Position numbers and translations under genes: made by a program | Part shown: in pieces, positions 6,058 to 13,376 of the stretch | Layout: every line of letters starts with the position of its first letter | Numbering within the stretch: position 1 is the first letter of the stretch | DNA from: an uncultured Opitutia bacterium | GTDB lineage: Bacteria > Verrucomicrobiota > Verrucomicrobiia > Opitutales > UBA953 | Reading direction: 5' to 3' | NCBI GenBank assembly: GCA_903829855.1 | Contig: CAIKRN010000099.1 | Location: forward strand, 1 to 17,485 | DNA: 17,485 bases | Notes under the pieces: generated by a model | Told to the model about the DNA's origin: nothing | What the model saw: the letters and a program-made list of their open reading frames with translations, nothing else | The model's database searches: none

Positions 6058-7500
6058 CTAACTAGCCCACAATTTCAGGCTCCGGATGGCAACGGCCACG
6101 GAAGGAGGCACTTCTTTCTCCCAGCCCACTTCCCCTTTGCGGATACGCTCTGCCAGGGTGCGCGGCTGACATGCCATCGCGGATGGGTCGGCGCCCGTAA
6201 TCGGGACCAAGAAACCATTGTTAAGAAGGTGCTGAAATAATCCCGCAACGGAAGGCCGCATCTGGATATCTGAAGCCGTGACGACGGAGTCTTCCGCAAC
6301 ACTGTAGCTTTCGGGGAAACAAACCTTACACGCCACCGGATCAAGGATGAGCCGACGGAGCTGGTCTCCGCGCATCGGATAAACCATGACGCGGACGCCG
6401 TCCTTGAACAGGCGACCGCAAGACTCCAGCACGCCGCCCTCGAGATGTGTGTAGTGCTCGGGATTAAATAGGTCGACGAGGTTATTCATTCCCGCGACCA
6501 GCGTGATACTTCCAGTCGTATGCAGACGGAAGTAAGCCGGCAGGCGATACCAACCACGATGCCGGGTGACTAATAGCGGGTGCTGCATGGCGCCCACGAG
6601 ACGGATCCGGTCAATGAGTTCCGATTCGGGATGCGGGTCGGCCCCGATGCACATCTCGAAAAGCGCCAGAACGTCTTTACCGGCATCCGGCAGGCTCCGC
6701 ATGGCGCAGGCGAGCATGTCTTCATTGACGATGGAAACCGGCCTAAAAGTACCACGGGCGACTAGGACCGACTTTTTGTAAAAATATTCGCTCGGCACCT
6801 GAGGCGAGCCCTCTGGACCGAAGAGGACCGCATCCGTCAACCCGAGGCGCACGAGGCGCAAGGCCGCGGAACGATTATCAAAGGCACCAAACGCCGGGCC
6901 ACTGAAGTGGGCGAATTCGACCTCAACGCGGCCCGCCCCAACTTCCTCAACCAAGGCATTGAGGAAATTATCCACGCTATCACGCGTATTTAATGCGGCG
7001 TGAATGAGATTAACTCCCACGGTTCCGAGAGCGTCCTGCTGCCGGCCCGCATCCTTATCCCAGAGACGCAGATGGAGGATAACTTCACTGGGTTGTGCCT
7101 GCGGAGCATCTTGAAAGCGAATTCCGATCCAAGAATGGCCCTGCCCTTTACCATCATGAGGCGTCGTCGCGACCGTGTCCGCAAAGGCAAAAAAGCGCGT
7201 GACCGCCCCGCGCTCTGACTGAAGGCGATCCACGAGTAAGCTATATTCATGGTTGAGCATCTGCTCCAGACGCTCCCGGGAAACATAACGCTGGGGGTGG
7301 CCGTAAATAGCATCACTCACCCGCATGTCGTAGGCGGAAATGCTCTTGGCGACCGTGCCGGAGGCACCGCCAGCCTTAAAAAAATGCCGGACTACCTCTT
7401 GTCCCGCCCCGATTTCGGCGAAAGCCCCGTAGGCCGAGCGATCAAGATTGATGGCCAGAGCTTTGCGGGAAACAGCGGCACCGGGCGTGGACTCGAACAT
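6058..7500 (-). CDS. Conserved 480-residue cytoplasmic protein of unknown function
   Basis: The N-terminus carries blocks I recall from a widespread bacterial family of unassigned function: ALAINLDRSAYGAFAEIGAG (15-34), GQEVVRHFFKAGGASGTVAK (34-53) and SISAYDMRVSDAIYG (54-68), then RYVSRERLEQMLNHEY and RFFAFADTV. In databases such proteins sometimes carry implausible names (TonB-dependent receptor, nicotinate-nucleotide adenylyltransferase). There is no signal peptide or barrel signature here, so those names should not be copied. I see no classical nucleotide-binding loop. The C-terminal part has a basic CQPRTLAERIRKGEVGWEKE stretch. The gene is first in a two-gene unit with the membrane protein downstream and is divergent from sppA. 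The ATG is preceded by GGCCC, and TAATAT lies only 6 bases upstream, so the transcript may be leaderless. The coding call is firm; the function is unknown. Confidence 0.85.
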   Translation of the reverse strand: MFESTPGAAVSRKALAINLDRSAYGAFAEIGAGQEVVRHFFKAGGASGTVAKSISAYDMRVSDAIYGHPQRYVSRERLEQMLNHEYSLLVDRLQSERGAVTRFFAFADTVATTPHDGKGQGHSWIGIRFQDAPQAQPSEVILHLRLWDKDAGRQQDALGTVGVNLIHAALNTRDSVDNFLNALVEEVGAGRVEVEFAHFSGPAFGAFDNRSAALRLVRLGLTDAVLFGPEGSPQVPSEYFYKKSVLVARGTFRPVSIVNEDMLACAMRSLPDAGKDVLALFEMCIGADPHPESELIDRIRLVGAMQHPLLVTRHRGWYRLPAYFRLHTTGSITLVAGMNNLVDLFNPEHYTHLEGGVLESCGRLFKDGVRVMVYPMRGDQLRRLILDPVACKVCFPESYSVAEDSVVTASDIQMRPSVAGLFQHLLNNGFLVPITGADPSAMACQPRTLAERIRKGEVGWEKEVPPSVAVAIRSLKLWAS

Positions 7501-7506
7501 GGGCCA

Positions 7507-7535
7507 ATATTAGCCTGAAGGACGCACGGCATCGA
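7507..7535 (-). promoter_or_regulatory. Possible promoter of the 480-residue gene (leaderless arrangement)
   Basis: On the minus strand a TAATAT hexamer (7507-7512) lies 17 bases from TCGATG (7530-7535), a poor -35 match. The predicted start point falls at about 7500, the A of the ATG, so the mRNA would begin at or next to the start codon. The -10 is fair and the -35 weak. Confidence 0.3.
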
Positions 7536-7565
7536 GAGGAAAGACGCTGAAAACGTTGCTTTAAG

Positions 7566-7594
7566 TTGGCGAAAAGAAGCCACGCGGACATAAA
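7566..7594 (+). promoter_or_regulatory. Possible sppA promoter
   Basis: TTGGCG (7566-7571), 17 bases, then CATAAA (7589-7594) gives a plausible sigma-70 pair with a predicted start near 7601 and a leader of about 33 bases. The 133-base gap between the divergent genes holds no other clear element. Confidence 0.35.
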
Positions 7595-7633
7595 TAGGCA
7601 ACCCACCGCCCTCCGCACACCCCCATCATCCCC

Positions 7634-9448
7634 ATGAAAGATTTCTTCAAGTCGGTACTCGCTTCCGCCGTCGGCACTTTCATTACCGGGATGCTGACGT
7701 GCGTCCTACTCGTCGTGCTCATTGTGGCCATCGGGAGCTCCAGCAACAAGAGCTCCGACGCGGCCTCGGTGAGCCTCAAGCCTAAGACGATACTCGTTGT
7801 CGGCAATGACCTCGCTATCAATGACTCGCCTTCCTACGGGACCCCAGGGCTGAGCGAGCTCATCGGTGGCGGTGCCGGGCCGGAGGTCGACCTACTACGT
7901 GCCCTTGAAGCCATCGACCTCGCCGCGAAGGATCGGAACATTGCCGGCATCCTCCTCTCTGGCCGACTGGCCGCCGGGGTCGTGCAGAAAGCCGAGCTAC
8001 GGAAAGCCATCCAGGACTTCAAGATCTCGAGCAAGAAACCGGTCATCGCCTGGATTGAAAACGGATCACAGGGAGAGTACTACATGGCCAGCGTAGCCGA
8101 TAAAGTCTACATGCACCCGGCCGGAGAAGTGGAATTCAAAGGCTTAGCCTCGTTCAATATGTACTACGGCGAGACCTTTAAACTCCTCGGCGTCGGCGTG
8201 CAGGTGACCAAGGTGGGCAAATATAAGTCCGCCGTCGAACCAATGATTGGGAGCAGCATGAGCGAGCCTGCTCGCGAACAAGAGGAGCTGCTGCTTAATG
8301 GCATTTGGAAGCGCATCGTGGCGGAGGTGGCCAAGTCCAGAGGCTTGACGCAGGTCGCCCTCCAAGAGGCCGCCAACTCCTCCGGCGACTTTAACGCAGC
8401 CACCTCGCTCAAACTCAAACTCATTGACGGCATTCTCCAGCGCGACGAGCTCGTCGAACGCCTGATTGCGGCCGGGGCGGCCGCCGATATGTCGGGAACT
8501 TCTTTCCGCCAAATCACCCTCGGGAAGTACGCCAATAAGGTATCCTTTCCTCACGTCGGTGGCCGACTGGCCATCGTCTATGCCGAAGGCGAAATTGTGG
8601 ACGGCTGGGGCGCACCCGGAGAGGTGGGCGGCGACCGACTAGCGCACGACCTTCGCATGCTCCGGGGCGACACACGCGTCAAAGCCGTCGTACTGCGCGT
8701 CAATAGCCCTGGCGGCTCCGCTTTCGCCAGCGACATCATCGCACGCGAAGTATCACTCCTTCGAAAAAAAGGAATCCCGGTCGTCGTCTCCATGGGAGAC
8801 GTCGCCGCGAGTGGTGGCTACTATATCGCCGCTAAGGGTGGGATCATCATGGCCGATCCCGCCACCATCACTGGCTCAATTGGCGTCTTTGGTTTGCATT
8901 TCAACTACCAGGAGCTGGCTAAAAAGGTGAACCTTGGCACCGACGGTGTGAAGACCAATCGGTTTGCAGATCTCCTCGAAATGCATCGGGCCGCCACACC
9001 AGAAGAACTCGCTATCGTCCAGACCATGGTAGACGGCGTCTACGAGGATTTCCTGAAGATCGTTGCCGACGGGCGCAAACTGAAGCGCGACGGGGTGCAC
9101 GAAATCGCCCAAGGGCGTGTCTGGCTGGGTAAGGATGCCCTCAACATTAAGTTGGTGGATAAATTTGGAGGGCTTCGTGATGCGATCAAGGAGGCCACCA
9201 CGATGGCCAAGCTCACCCAAGCCGAGTGGATTCAAGTGCCGGCCTTACATTCCGGGCGGGAAACCTTGCTCCAGAAATTACTGTCCGATGGCCAAGATGA
9301 GTCTCCGCTATTCGCCAAGGCCTCGGGCGACCGCGACCCTGCCCTGCTGTTCCTCAAGGCAAATGCCCAGTCGCTTAAAGCGATTCGCGCCCTCAACGAC
9401 CCTAAGGGGATTTATCTCACCTGCCCGCTCGTCCTGCGTAAGCAGTGA
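7634..9448 (+). CDS. sppA: Signal peptide peptidase SppA, long (67K-type) form
   Basis: A membrane-anchored serine protease that degrades cleaved signal peptides; 604 residues, close to E. coli SppA (618). One N-terminal membrane segment (about 8-33) is followed by two tandem S49 domains. The general-base lysine is Lys198 in GKYKSAVEPM of the N-terminal domain. The nucleophile is Ser362 in RVNSPGGSAFASD of the C-terminal domain. MGDVAASGGYYIA (387-399) and ITGSIGVFG (412-420) are further S49 hallmarks. As in E. coli, the dyad is split between the two domains, so the protein should be active. The gene stands alone, divergent from the 480-residue gene and convergent with the M48 lipoprotein (5-base gap). 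CCCC precedes the ATG and no Shine-Dalgarno sequence is visible. Confidence 0.95.
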   Translation: MKDFFKSVLASAVGTFITGMLTCVLLVVLIVAIGSSSNKSSDAASVSLKPKTILVVGNDLAINDSPSYGTPGLSELIGGGAGPEVDLLRALEAIDLAAKDRNIAGILLSGRLAAGVVQKAELRKAIQDFKISSKKPVIAWIENGSQGEYYMASVADKVYMHPAGEVEFKGLASFNMYYGETFKLLGVGVQVTKVGKYKSAVEPMIGSSMSEPAREQEELLLNGIWKRIVAEVAKSRGLTQVALQEAANSSGDFNAATSLKLKLIDGILQRDELVERLIAAGAAADMSGTSFRQITLGKYANKVSFPHVGGRLAIVYAEGEIVDGWGAPGEVGGDRLAHDLRMLRGDTRVKAVVLRVNSPGGSAFASDIIAREVSLLRKKGIPVVVSMGDVAASGGYYIAAKGGIIMADPATITGSIGVFGLHFNYQELAKKVNLGTDGVKTNRFADLLEMHRAATPEELAIVQTMVDGVYEDFLKIVADGRKLKRDGVHEIAQGRVWLGKDALNIKLVDKFGGLRDAIKEATTMAKLTQAEWIQVPALHSGRETLLQKLLSDGQDESPLFAKASGDRDPALLFLKANAQSLKAIRALNDPKGIYLTCPLVLRKQ

Positions 9449-9453
9449 CCAGC

Positions 9454-10227
9454 TCAGGGCTGATGCGGCATCTGCGCACGCGCCTCGGGAAGCCAAGACT
9501 GAAGCTGCTTAACCCGGGTGGCGTCCGCTGGATGGGTTGAGAGGAACTCGGGAGGCTTCGCCCCGCCAATCTTCGAAAAACGATCCCAGAAAGCAGGGGC
9601 GGCATCAGGATTGTAACCCGCCCGGGCCATAAAGAGAAGACCTAGGTGGTCCGCTTCCGATTCGTGACTACGACTAAAAGGTAACAGAATGCCGTACTGA
9701 GCACCAACGCCGACGGCGGCCATCCAGCTCGAGCGGGTCTTGGTCGAAGCATTTTTCGTGGCTTCGTCCGCAATGGCCGCAGCCATGGCGACGCTCATCG
9801 ATTGAGAAACGCGTTCCGAGCCGTGCCGGCAGATGACGTGGGAGACTTCATGCCCAAGGATGACGGCAATGTCATCATCCGTTGGGGCGTATTGGAACAT
9901 CCCCGAGTTAAAACCAATCTTACCGCCAGGCATAGCAAAGGCATTCGGCGTCTTGTCATCGATGACAGCGAATTCCCACTTAGACGTTGGAGGTAGGACG
10001 CCCGCGCGATCATCCCGCCGGGCAGCTGCGACGATCTTGAGCCCAACCTCCTTGATCTTGGCGAGCCGCTTGTCGTTCGGCAGCTTCTTCATCTTCGAAA
10101 ACTCCGAGGCAGACATGGAGGCGACTTCGGATTCGTCGACGAAGATAAGCTGGGAGCGGCCCGTGATTGGAGCGTGCTGGCAGCCTGCGAGAGCCAAGGC
10201 AAGAAGGAGGAAGGCGGACGGGCGCAT
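9454..10227 (-). CDS. M48-family zinc metalloprotease, outer-membrane lipoprotein
   Basis: A 257-residue periplasmic lipoprotein. The signal peptide ends in lipobox LAGC (Cys16), and the following Gln17 is not an inner-membrane retention Asp, so sorting to the outer membrane is expected. The zinc motif HEVSH (126-130) is intact. The third ligand should be one of the two glutamates in HESEAD (188-193). PNAFAMPGGKIGFNSGM (94-110) is the usual M48 substrate-cleft strand, and THP (231-233) fits the C-terminal loop. The build resembles LoiP-type proteases and lacks the TPR domain of BepA. It begins 10 bases after the Wzc-like gene and so is last in the export operon. Family members act in outer-membrane protein quality control; a role in maturing or clearing the operon's beta-barrel is inferred. 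Confidence 0.92.
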   Translation of the reverse strand: MRPSAFLLLALALAGCQHAPITGRSQLIFVDESEVASMSASEFSKMKKLPNDKRLAKIKEVGLKIVAAARRDDRAGVLPPTSKWEFAVIDDKTPNAFAMPGGKIGFNSGMFQYAPTDDDIAVILGHEVSHVICRHGSERVSQSMSVAMAAAIADEATKNASTKTRSSWMAAVGVGAQYGILLPFSRSHESEADHLGLLFMARAGYNPDAAPAFWDRFSKIGGAKPPEFLSTHPADATRVKQLQSWLPEARAQMPHQP

Positions 10228-10237
10228 AAGGGTGAAT

Positions 10238-12532
10238 TTAAGATTTAGACGGGGTAGTCGGCTCAGCGGAATCCCCGGCCGAGACGTAGTATTTCTTGTA
10301 AGCAGAATCGTAGGTGTCGGTGTAATGTGAAGACATCCGTTGCGACATGCTATTTAACACGACCCCAAGCACGGGGGCTTCAGCTTCTTTGAGACGCGCG
10401 ACTTGGGCGACTGCATTACGAAGATTCACCGTGTTGTAACGCACTACGTAAATCAGCCCGTCAATCTTAGGTAAAAGATGGAGGGCGTCCGAGACGGCCC
10501 CTAAAGGCGGAGAGTCAATCATGATGCGATCGTAGCGCCCACGCAGGTCGTCAATCATCGCAAGGAACTTAGGGTTATTAATCACCTGGGTTGGATTTTT
10601 GCAACTCATGCCAACCGGCAAGACGTCGAGGCCAGGAGCAACTTCACGGACAATCGCTTCATCGATGGTCGACTCTCCATTAAACCACCTGCTCAACCCC
10701 CCATCTCCCGCGAACCCAAGGGACGGACCGACATTCGGGAGGCGCAAGTCGGCATCAATCACGATTACGCGCTCCCCATGTTGCGCAAAAATGAGGGCGA
10801 GGTTCGTCGCCACAAAGGTTTTACCTTCACTCGGGCGGGTGGAGGTAATCAGGAAAACCTTGCTCGTGGCCACGGACGGATTCACCTTCAGGGCGGAATA
10901 AATTGCCCGGAACGATTCAATCGCAAAACCATCTTTGCCCTGGCGAGCCAATAGGGCGCGATCGGGACCAGAGACCTGAGAGACGCGCGGCACGGTCCCG
11001 AGTAAGGGCAGTCCGAGACCACCTTCGATGTGCTTGGCGGACTTAATCCGATCGTCAAGGGTACCCATGATAACGATCAGGATGACCCCGAAAGCCACTC
11101 CCACCCCAAGCCCGAGCATCGCATTAAAATAATAGTTTTTGTTGATCGGCTTATCCGAGACCGAGGGCTGGTCTAAGATACGAATCGAGGTAGCGGTGCC
11201 GGAAGTTGACGAGCGCAACTTGGCGTCTTCGTAGCTCAACTTCATACGCCCGAGAAACTCTTCACTGGCGCGGACTTCTTTATCCACCCGCTCGAGTTCA
11301 ATATTAGCCGCCTGAAGCTTAGATATCTCGCCCTCCTTTGTTTCCAGATTCTTGACGATGGCGTCATAGCGAGAGCGGGCGTTATCCCGGGAGGCCTGCA
11401 CTCGCTTAACGGCTTGTACCACAGCCTCCTTCAGCTCTTTCTGCGTTTCGGCAAGCTTAGCCCGCTCATCGATGAGCTTCTGGTTCTTCTCGGTGTAGCG
11501 CTTTTCCATCGTCCCGATACTAATTTTCAGCTGACTAAGTGAAGCGAGAGAGTTGGCGACCGTAGTCTCCGCGCGGATCTGCGGGATGTCCCCCAAGTCG
11601 CGACCGGCCTTCTGGTATTCCGTCATGAGGGCTGCGATAATCTCAAACTCATCGACCTGCTTCCGGGTCTCTTCGCGGTCCTTAACGAGCACGGAGCGCT
11701 CTGTCGTCAACGTATTCGTATCCTTGGCAATGGAGAGCAATTTTTGGCTCTTAATCAGCTCATTCTTTTGCTCGTACAACTTACGGACCTTGTCATCAAG
11801 GGTCTCGATTTCGATACGTGCTTTTTCAATGAGAGGATTAGTCACGGTGAGACGTTCGTCTTCACTGTATTTCTGGATGGCCTCACAAAATAGCGCTGCA
11901 ACCCGGCGGGATAGGTCGCGATTCGGGTGGGTGAAGTCGATGTTGATGACCAGGGTCTGGCGTTGCGGGTTAATCGCACGCTGCTTTGCGAAGACCTCTT
12001 GCTCGGTCAGCGGTCCGCTAAAAACATTACCTCCCTGATAAGGTTCCAGGACGAGTTTGCGCTCGGCTGTAGTCAGTCGTTTGGAAACCCCTTCGATGAT
12101 ATTGGCACTCCGCATCGTCTCGACGGCCGTGAAGAAGTCATCGTTAGAAACGATTTTGAAATTATCCTCTGCCGCGGAAGTGCCACCTGCGAGATTAGGA
12201 GCGAGACGGAAGACCCGCAGACGACCGGTCGCGCGGTATTCAGGCATCACGTTATAGGCGACCAGCAGGCTTAAGGTCGTGAAGACGAGGGCGGAGAGCA
12301 AAACCCACCAATAGCGCTCACGCAGCATGGTGAAGTAGGTGCGGAAGGTGCCGCCCTCGGCGGCGCCATAGCGACCGTAGCCGCCATAGTTGCCATACCC
12401 CTGACCACCGTAGTTACCGGCACCATAGCTACCGTAGCCGCCACCGTAACCTCCGTAATTACCGTAGCCGCGATTCCCCTCAGGCGGACGTTCGGAAGAT
12501 TGACCCTGTGGGCCGGGTGTCGGAGTGGCCAT
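10238..12532 (-). CDS. Wzc-like polysaccharide co-polymerase with tyrosine autokinase domain
   Basis: A 764-residue inner-membrane protein of the PCP-2a class that controls chain length and export of capsule or exopolysaccharide. Order of parts: a Gly/Tyr-rich cytoplasmic tail (21-56), first membrane span (about 74-95), periplasmic Wzz domain with long coiled coils (about 235-300 and 340-440), a Pro-containing loop DQPSVSDKP and second span (about 467-492), then a cytoplasmic BY-kinase domain. The kinase has Walker A TSTRPSEGKT (563-572), Walker A' VIVIDADLRLP (589-599) and Walker B MIDSPP (671-676). The C-terminal tyrosine cluster is Tyr737, 741, 745, 748 and 749. The start at 12530-12532 lies 5 bases after the OPX stop. 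The N-terminal GY tail is unusual for this family. No cognate phosphatase gene is in the window. Confidence 0.93.
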   Translation of the reverse strand: MATPTPGPQGQSSERPPEGNRGYGNYGGYGGGYGSYGAGNYGGQGYGNYGGYGRYGAAEGGTFRTYFTMLRERYWWVLLSALVFTTLSLLVAYNVMPEYRATGRLRVFRLAPNLAGGTSAAEDNFKIVSNDDFFTAVETMRSANIIEGVSKRLTTAERKLVLEPYQGGNVFSGPLTEQEVFAKQRAINPQRQTLVINIDFTHPNRDLSRRVAALFCEAIQKYSEDERLTVTNPLIEKARIEIETLDDKVRKLYEQKNELIKSQKLLSIAKDTNTLTTERSVLVKDREETRKQVDEFEIIAALMTEYQKAGRDLGDIPQIRAETTVANSLASLSQLKISIGTMEKRYTEKNQKLIDERAKLAETQKELKEAVVQAVKRVQASRDNARSRYDAIVKNLETKEGEISKLQAANIELERVDKEVRASEEFLGRMKLSYEDAKLRSSTSGTATSIRILDQPSVSDKPINKNYYFNAMLGLGVGVAFGVILIVIMGTLDDRIKSAKHIEGGLGLPLLGTVPRVSQVSGPDRALLARQGKDGFAIESFRAIYSALKVNPSVATSKVFLITSTRPSEGKTFVATNLALIFAQHGERVIVIDADLRLPNVGPSLGFAGDGGLSRWFNGESTIDEAIVREVAPGLDVLPVGMSCKNPTQVINNPKFLAMIDDLRGRYDRIMIDSPPLGAVSDALHLLPKIDGLIYVVRYNTVNLRNAVAQVARLKEAEAPVLGVVLNSMSQRMSSHYTDTYDSAYKKYYVSAGDSAEPTTPSKS
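12365..12469 (-). repeat. Gly/Tyr-rich coding repeat in the Wzc-like protein
   Basis: Residues 22-56 consist almost wholly of Gly and Tyr in GYGNYGG-type units, with a few Asn, Ser, Ala, Gln and Arg. There are ten tyrosines (23, 26, 29, 33, 36, 41, 46, 49, 52, 55). The DNA shows matching recurrent CCGTAG/CCATAG units on the plus strand, so replication slippage and length variation between strains are likely. The tail lies before the first membrane span, on the cytoplasmic face, where the kinase domain also sits. Confidence 0.8.
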
Positions 12533-12537
12533 GGAAA

Positions 12538-13305
12538 TTAAATGCGACTATCTTCGACGTAGATTTGATCTTCGTCGTCGAGAATGAAGTCGGGCTCTTC
12601 CCCGGAATCGATACGCCGCATGTCTTTCGTGATTACTTGCGTGGCGCCCTCGTGAATCCGCTTAACCGCGACATCCGAGCGGCGACCGCGCGGCAGGATC
12701 CCGCCTGCCATCGACAATGCCCGTCCGAGCGTGAGGATCTCCTCGGGCGGAATGGATACGGGGCCTGGCTTACCGACATACCCAGAGACATACACCCGGC
12801 GTTCGGCATAGCTCACGATGCTCATCACGACCTGTGGTTCCTTGAAGTAGATGCGGAACTGTTTAGCGATTTCGTCCTGAGCTTCGGTGATCGTCAATCC
12901 GGCCACGGGAATAATCTGCTTGAGATACGGGACATCGACCGTCCCATCTGGATTGATGCGTCGTTCAATCTGGGTATCAGGCTCATTGATGACCAAGACG
13001 CGGACGAAGTCGCGCGCACGTAACCGATAACTATTTCGGCGATCAACGGGCTTGGCTGGTGCCGTTGGGGTAACTGGCGCCACGGCGGGGGCAGGGGCTG
13101 GTGACGCCGCTACGATATTACTGGGAGCGGTGGCGGTGGTGGCGGCCTGCGGGGCGGCAGCGGGAGCAGCTGGGTTCGGTGCCCCTAGGATAAGAAGGTT
13201 CTCACCTTCAGCGACGGTGCCATTGCCTGAACTAGTCGTCACACAGGCAGCCAGCATGAGAGCGGCGGCGCTGAAGCCGAGGAGGCGGTGAAAGGCGGAA
13301 AACAT
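12538..13305 (-). CDS. Outer-membrane polysaccharide export (OPX/Wza-like) lipoprotein, short form
   Basis: A 255-residue lipoprotein with signal peptide and lipobox LAAC (Cys21). After an Ala/Pro-rich linker (about 42-88) comes the polysaccharide export domain, YRLRARDFVRVLV through RINPDGTVDVPYLKQI to EIAKQFRIYF (about 93-154). One SLBB domain follows (RRVYVSGYVGKPGPVSI onward, about 169-250). The protein stops there at DDEDQIYVEDSRI, so the amphipathic helix that forms the outer-membrane pore of E. coli Wza is absent. This short OPX type needs another protein for the pore, and a beta-barrel gene precedes it by 71 bases. The Wzc-like gene follows after 5 bases. No Shine-Dalgarno sequence is visible. 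Family assignment is firm; the composite-translocon role is inferred. Confidence 0.92.
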   Translation of the reverse strand: MFSAFHRLLGFSAAALMLAACVTTSSGNGTVAEGENLLILGAPNPAAPAAAPQAATTATAPSNIVAASPAPAPAVAPVTPTAPAKPVDRRNSYRLRARDFVRVLVINEPDTQIERRINPDGTVDVPYLKQIIPVAGLTITEAQDEIAKQFRIYFKEPQVVMSIVSYAERRVYVSGYVGKPGPVSIPPEEILTLGRALSMAGGILPRGRRSDVAVKRIHEGATQVITKDMRRIDSGEEPDFILDDEDQIYVEDSRI

Positions 13306-13376
13306 GATGATATCGTGAGCTGAATCTGGCGCCTAGTCAACAGAGCCTCCCCCGCCCTATCCTCGCCACTGGCGGC

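Noticed and set aside
13306..13376. Possible separate promoter (TTGACT) and hairpin between the barrel and OPX genes
   Set aside because: The -10 at 17 bases (CACGAT) matches consensus at only three positions, and the CGCC/GGCG stem is four base pairs, so I treat the four genes as one operon.
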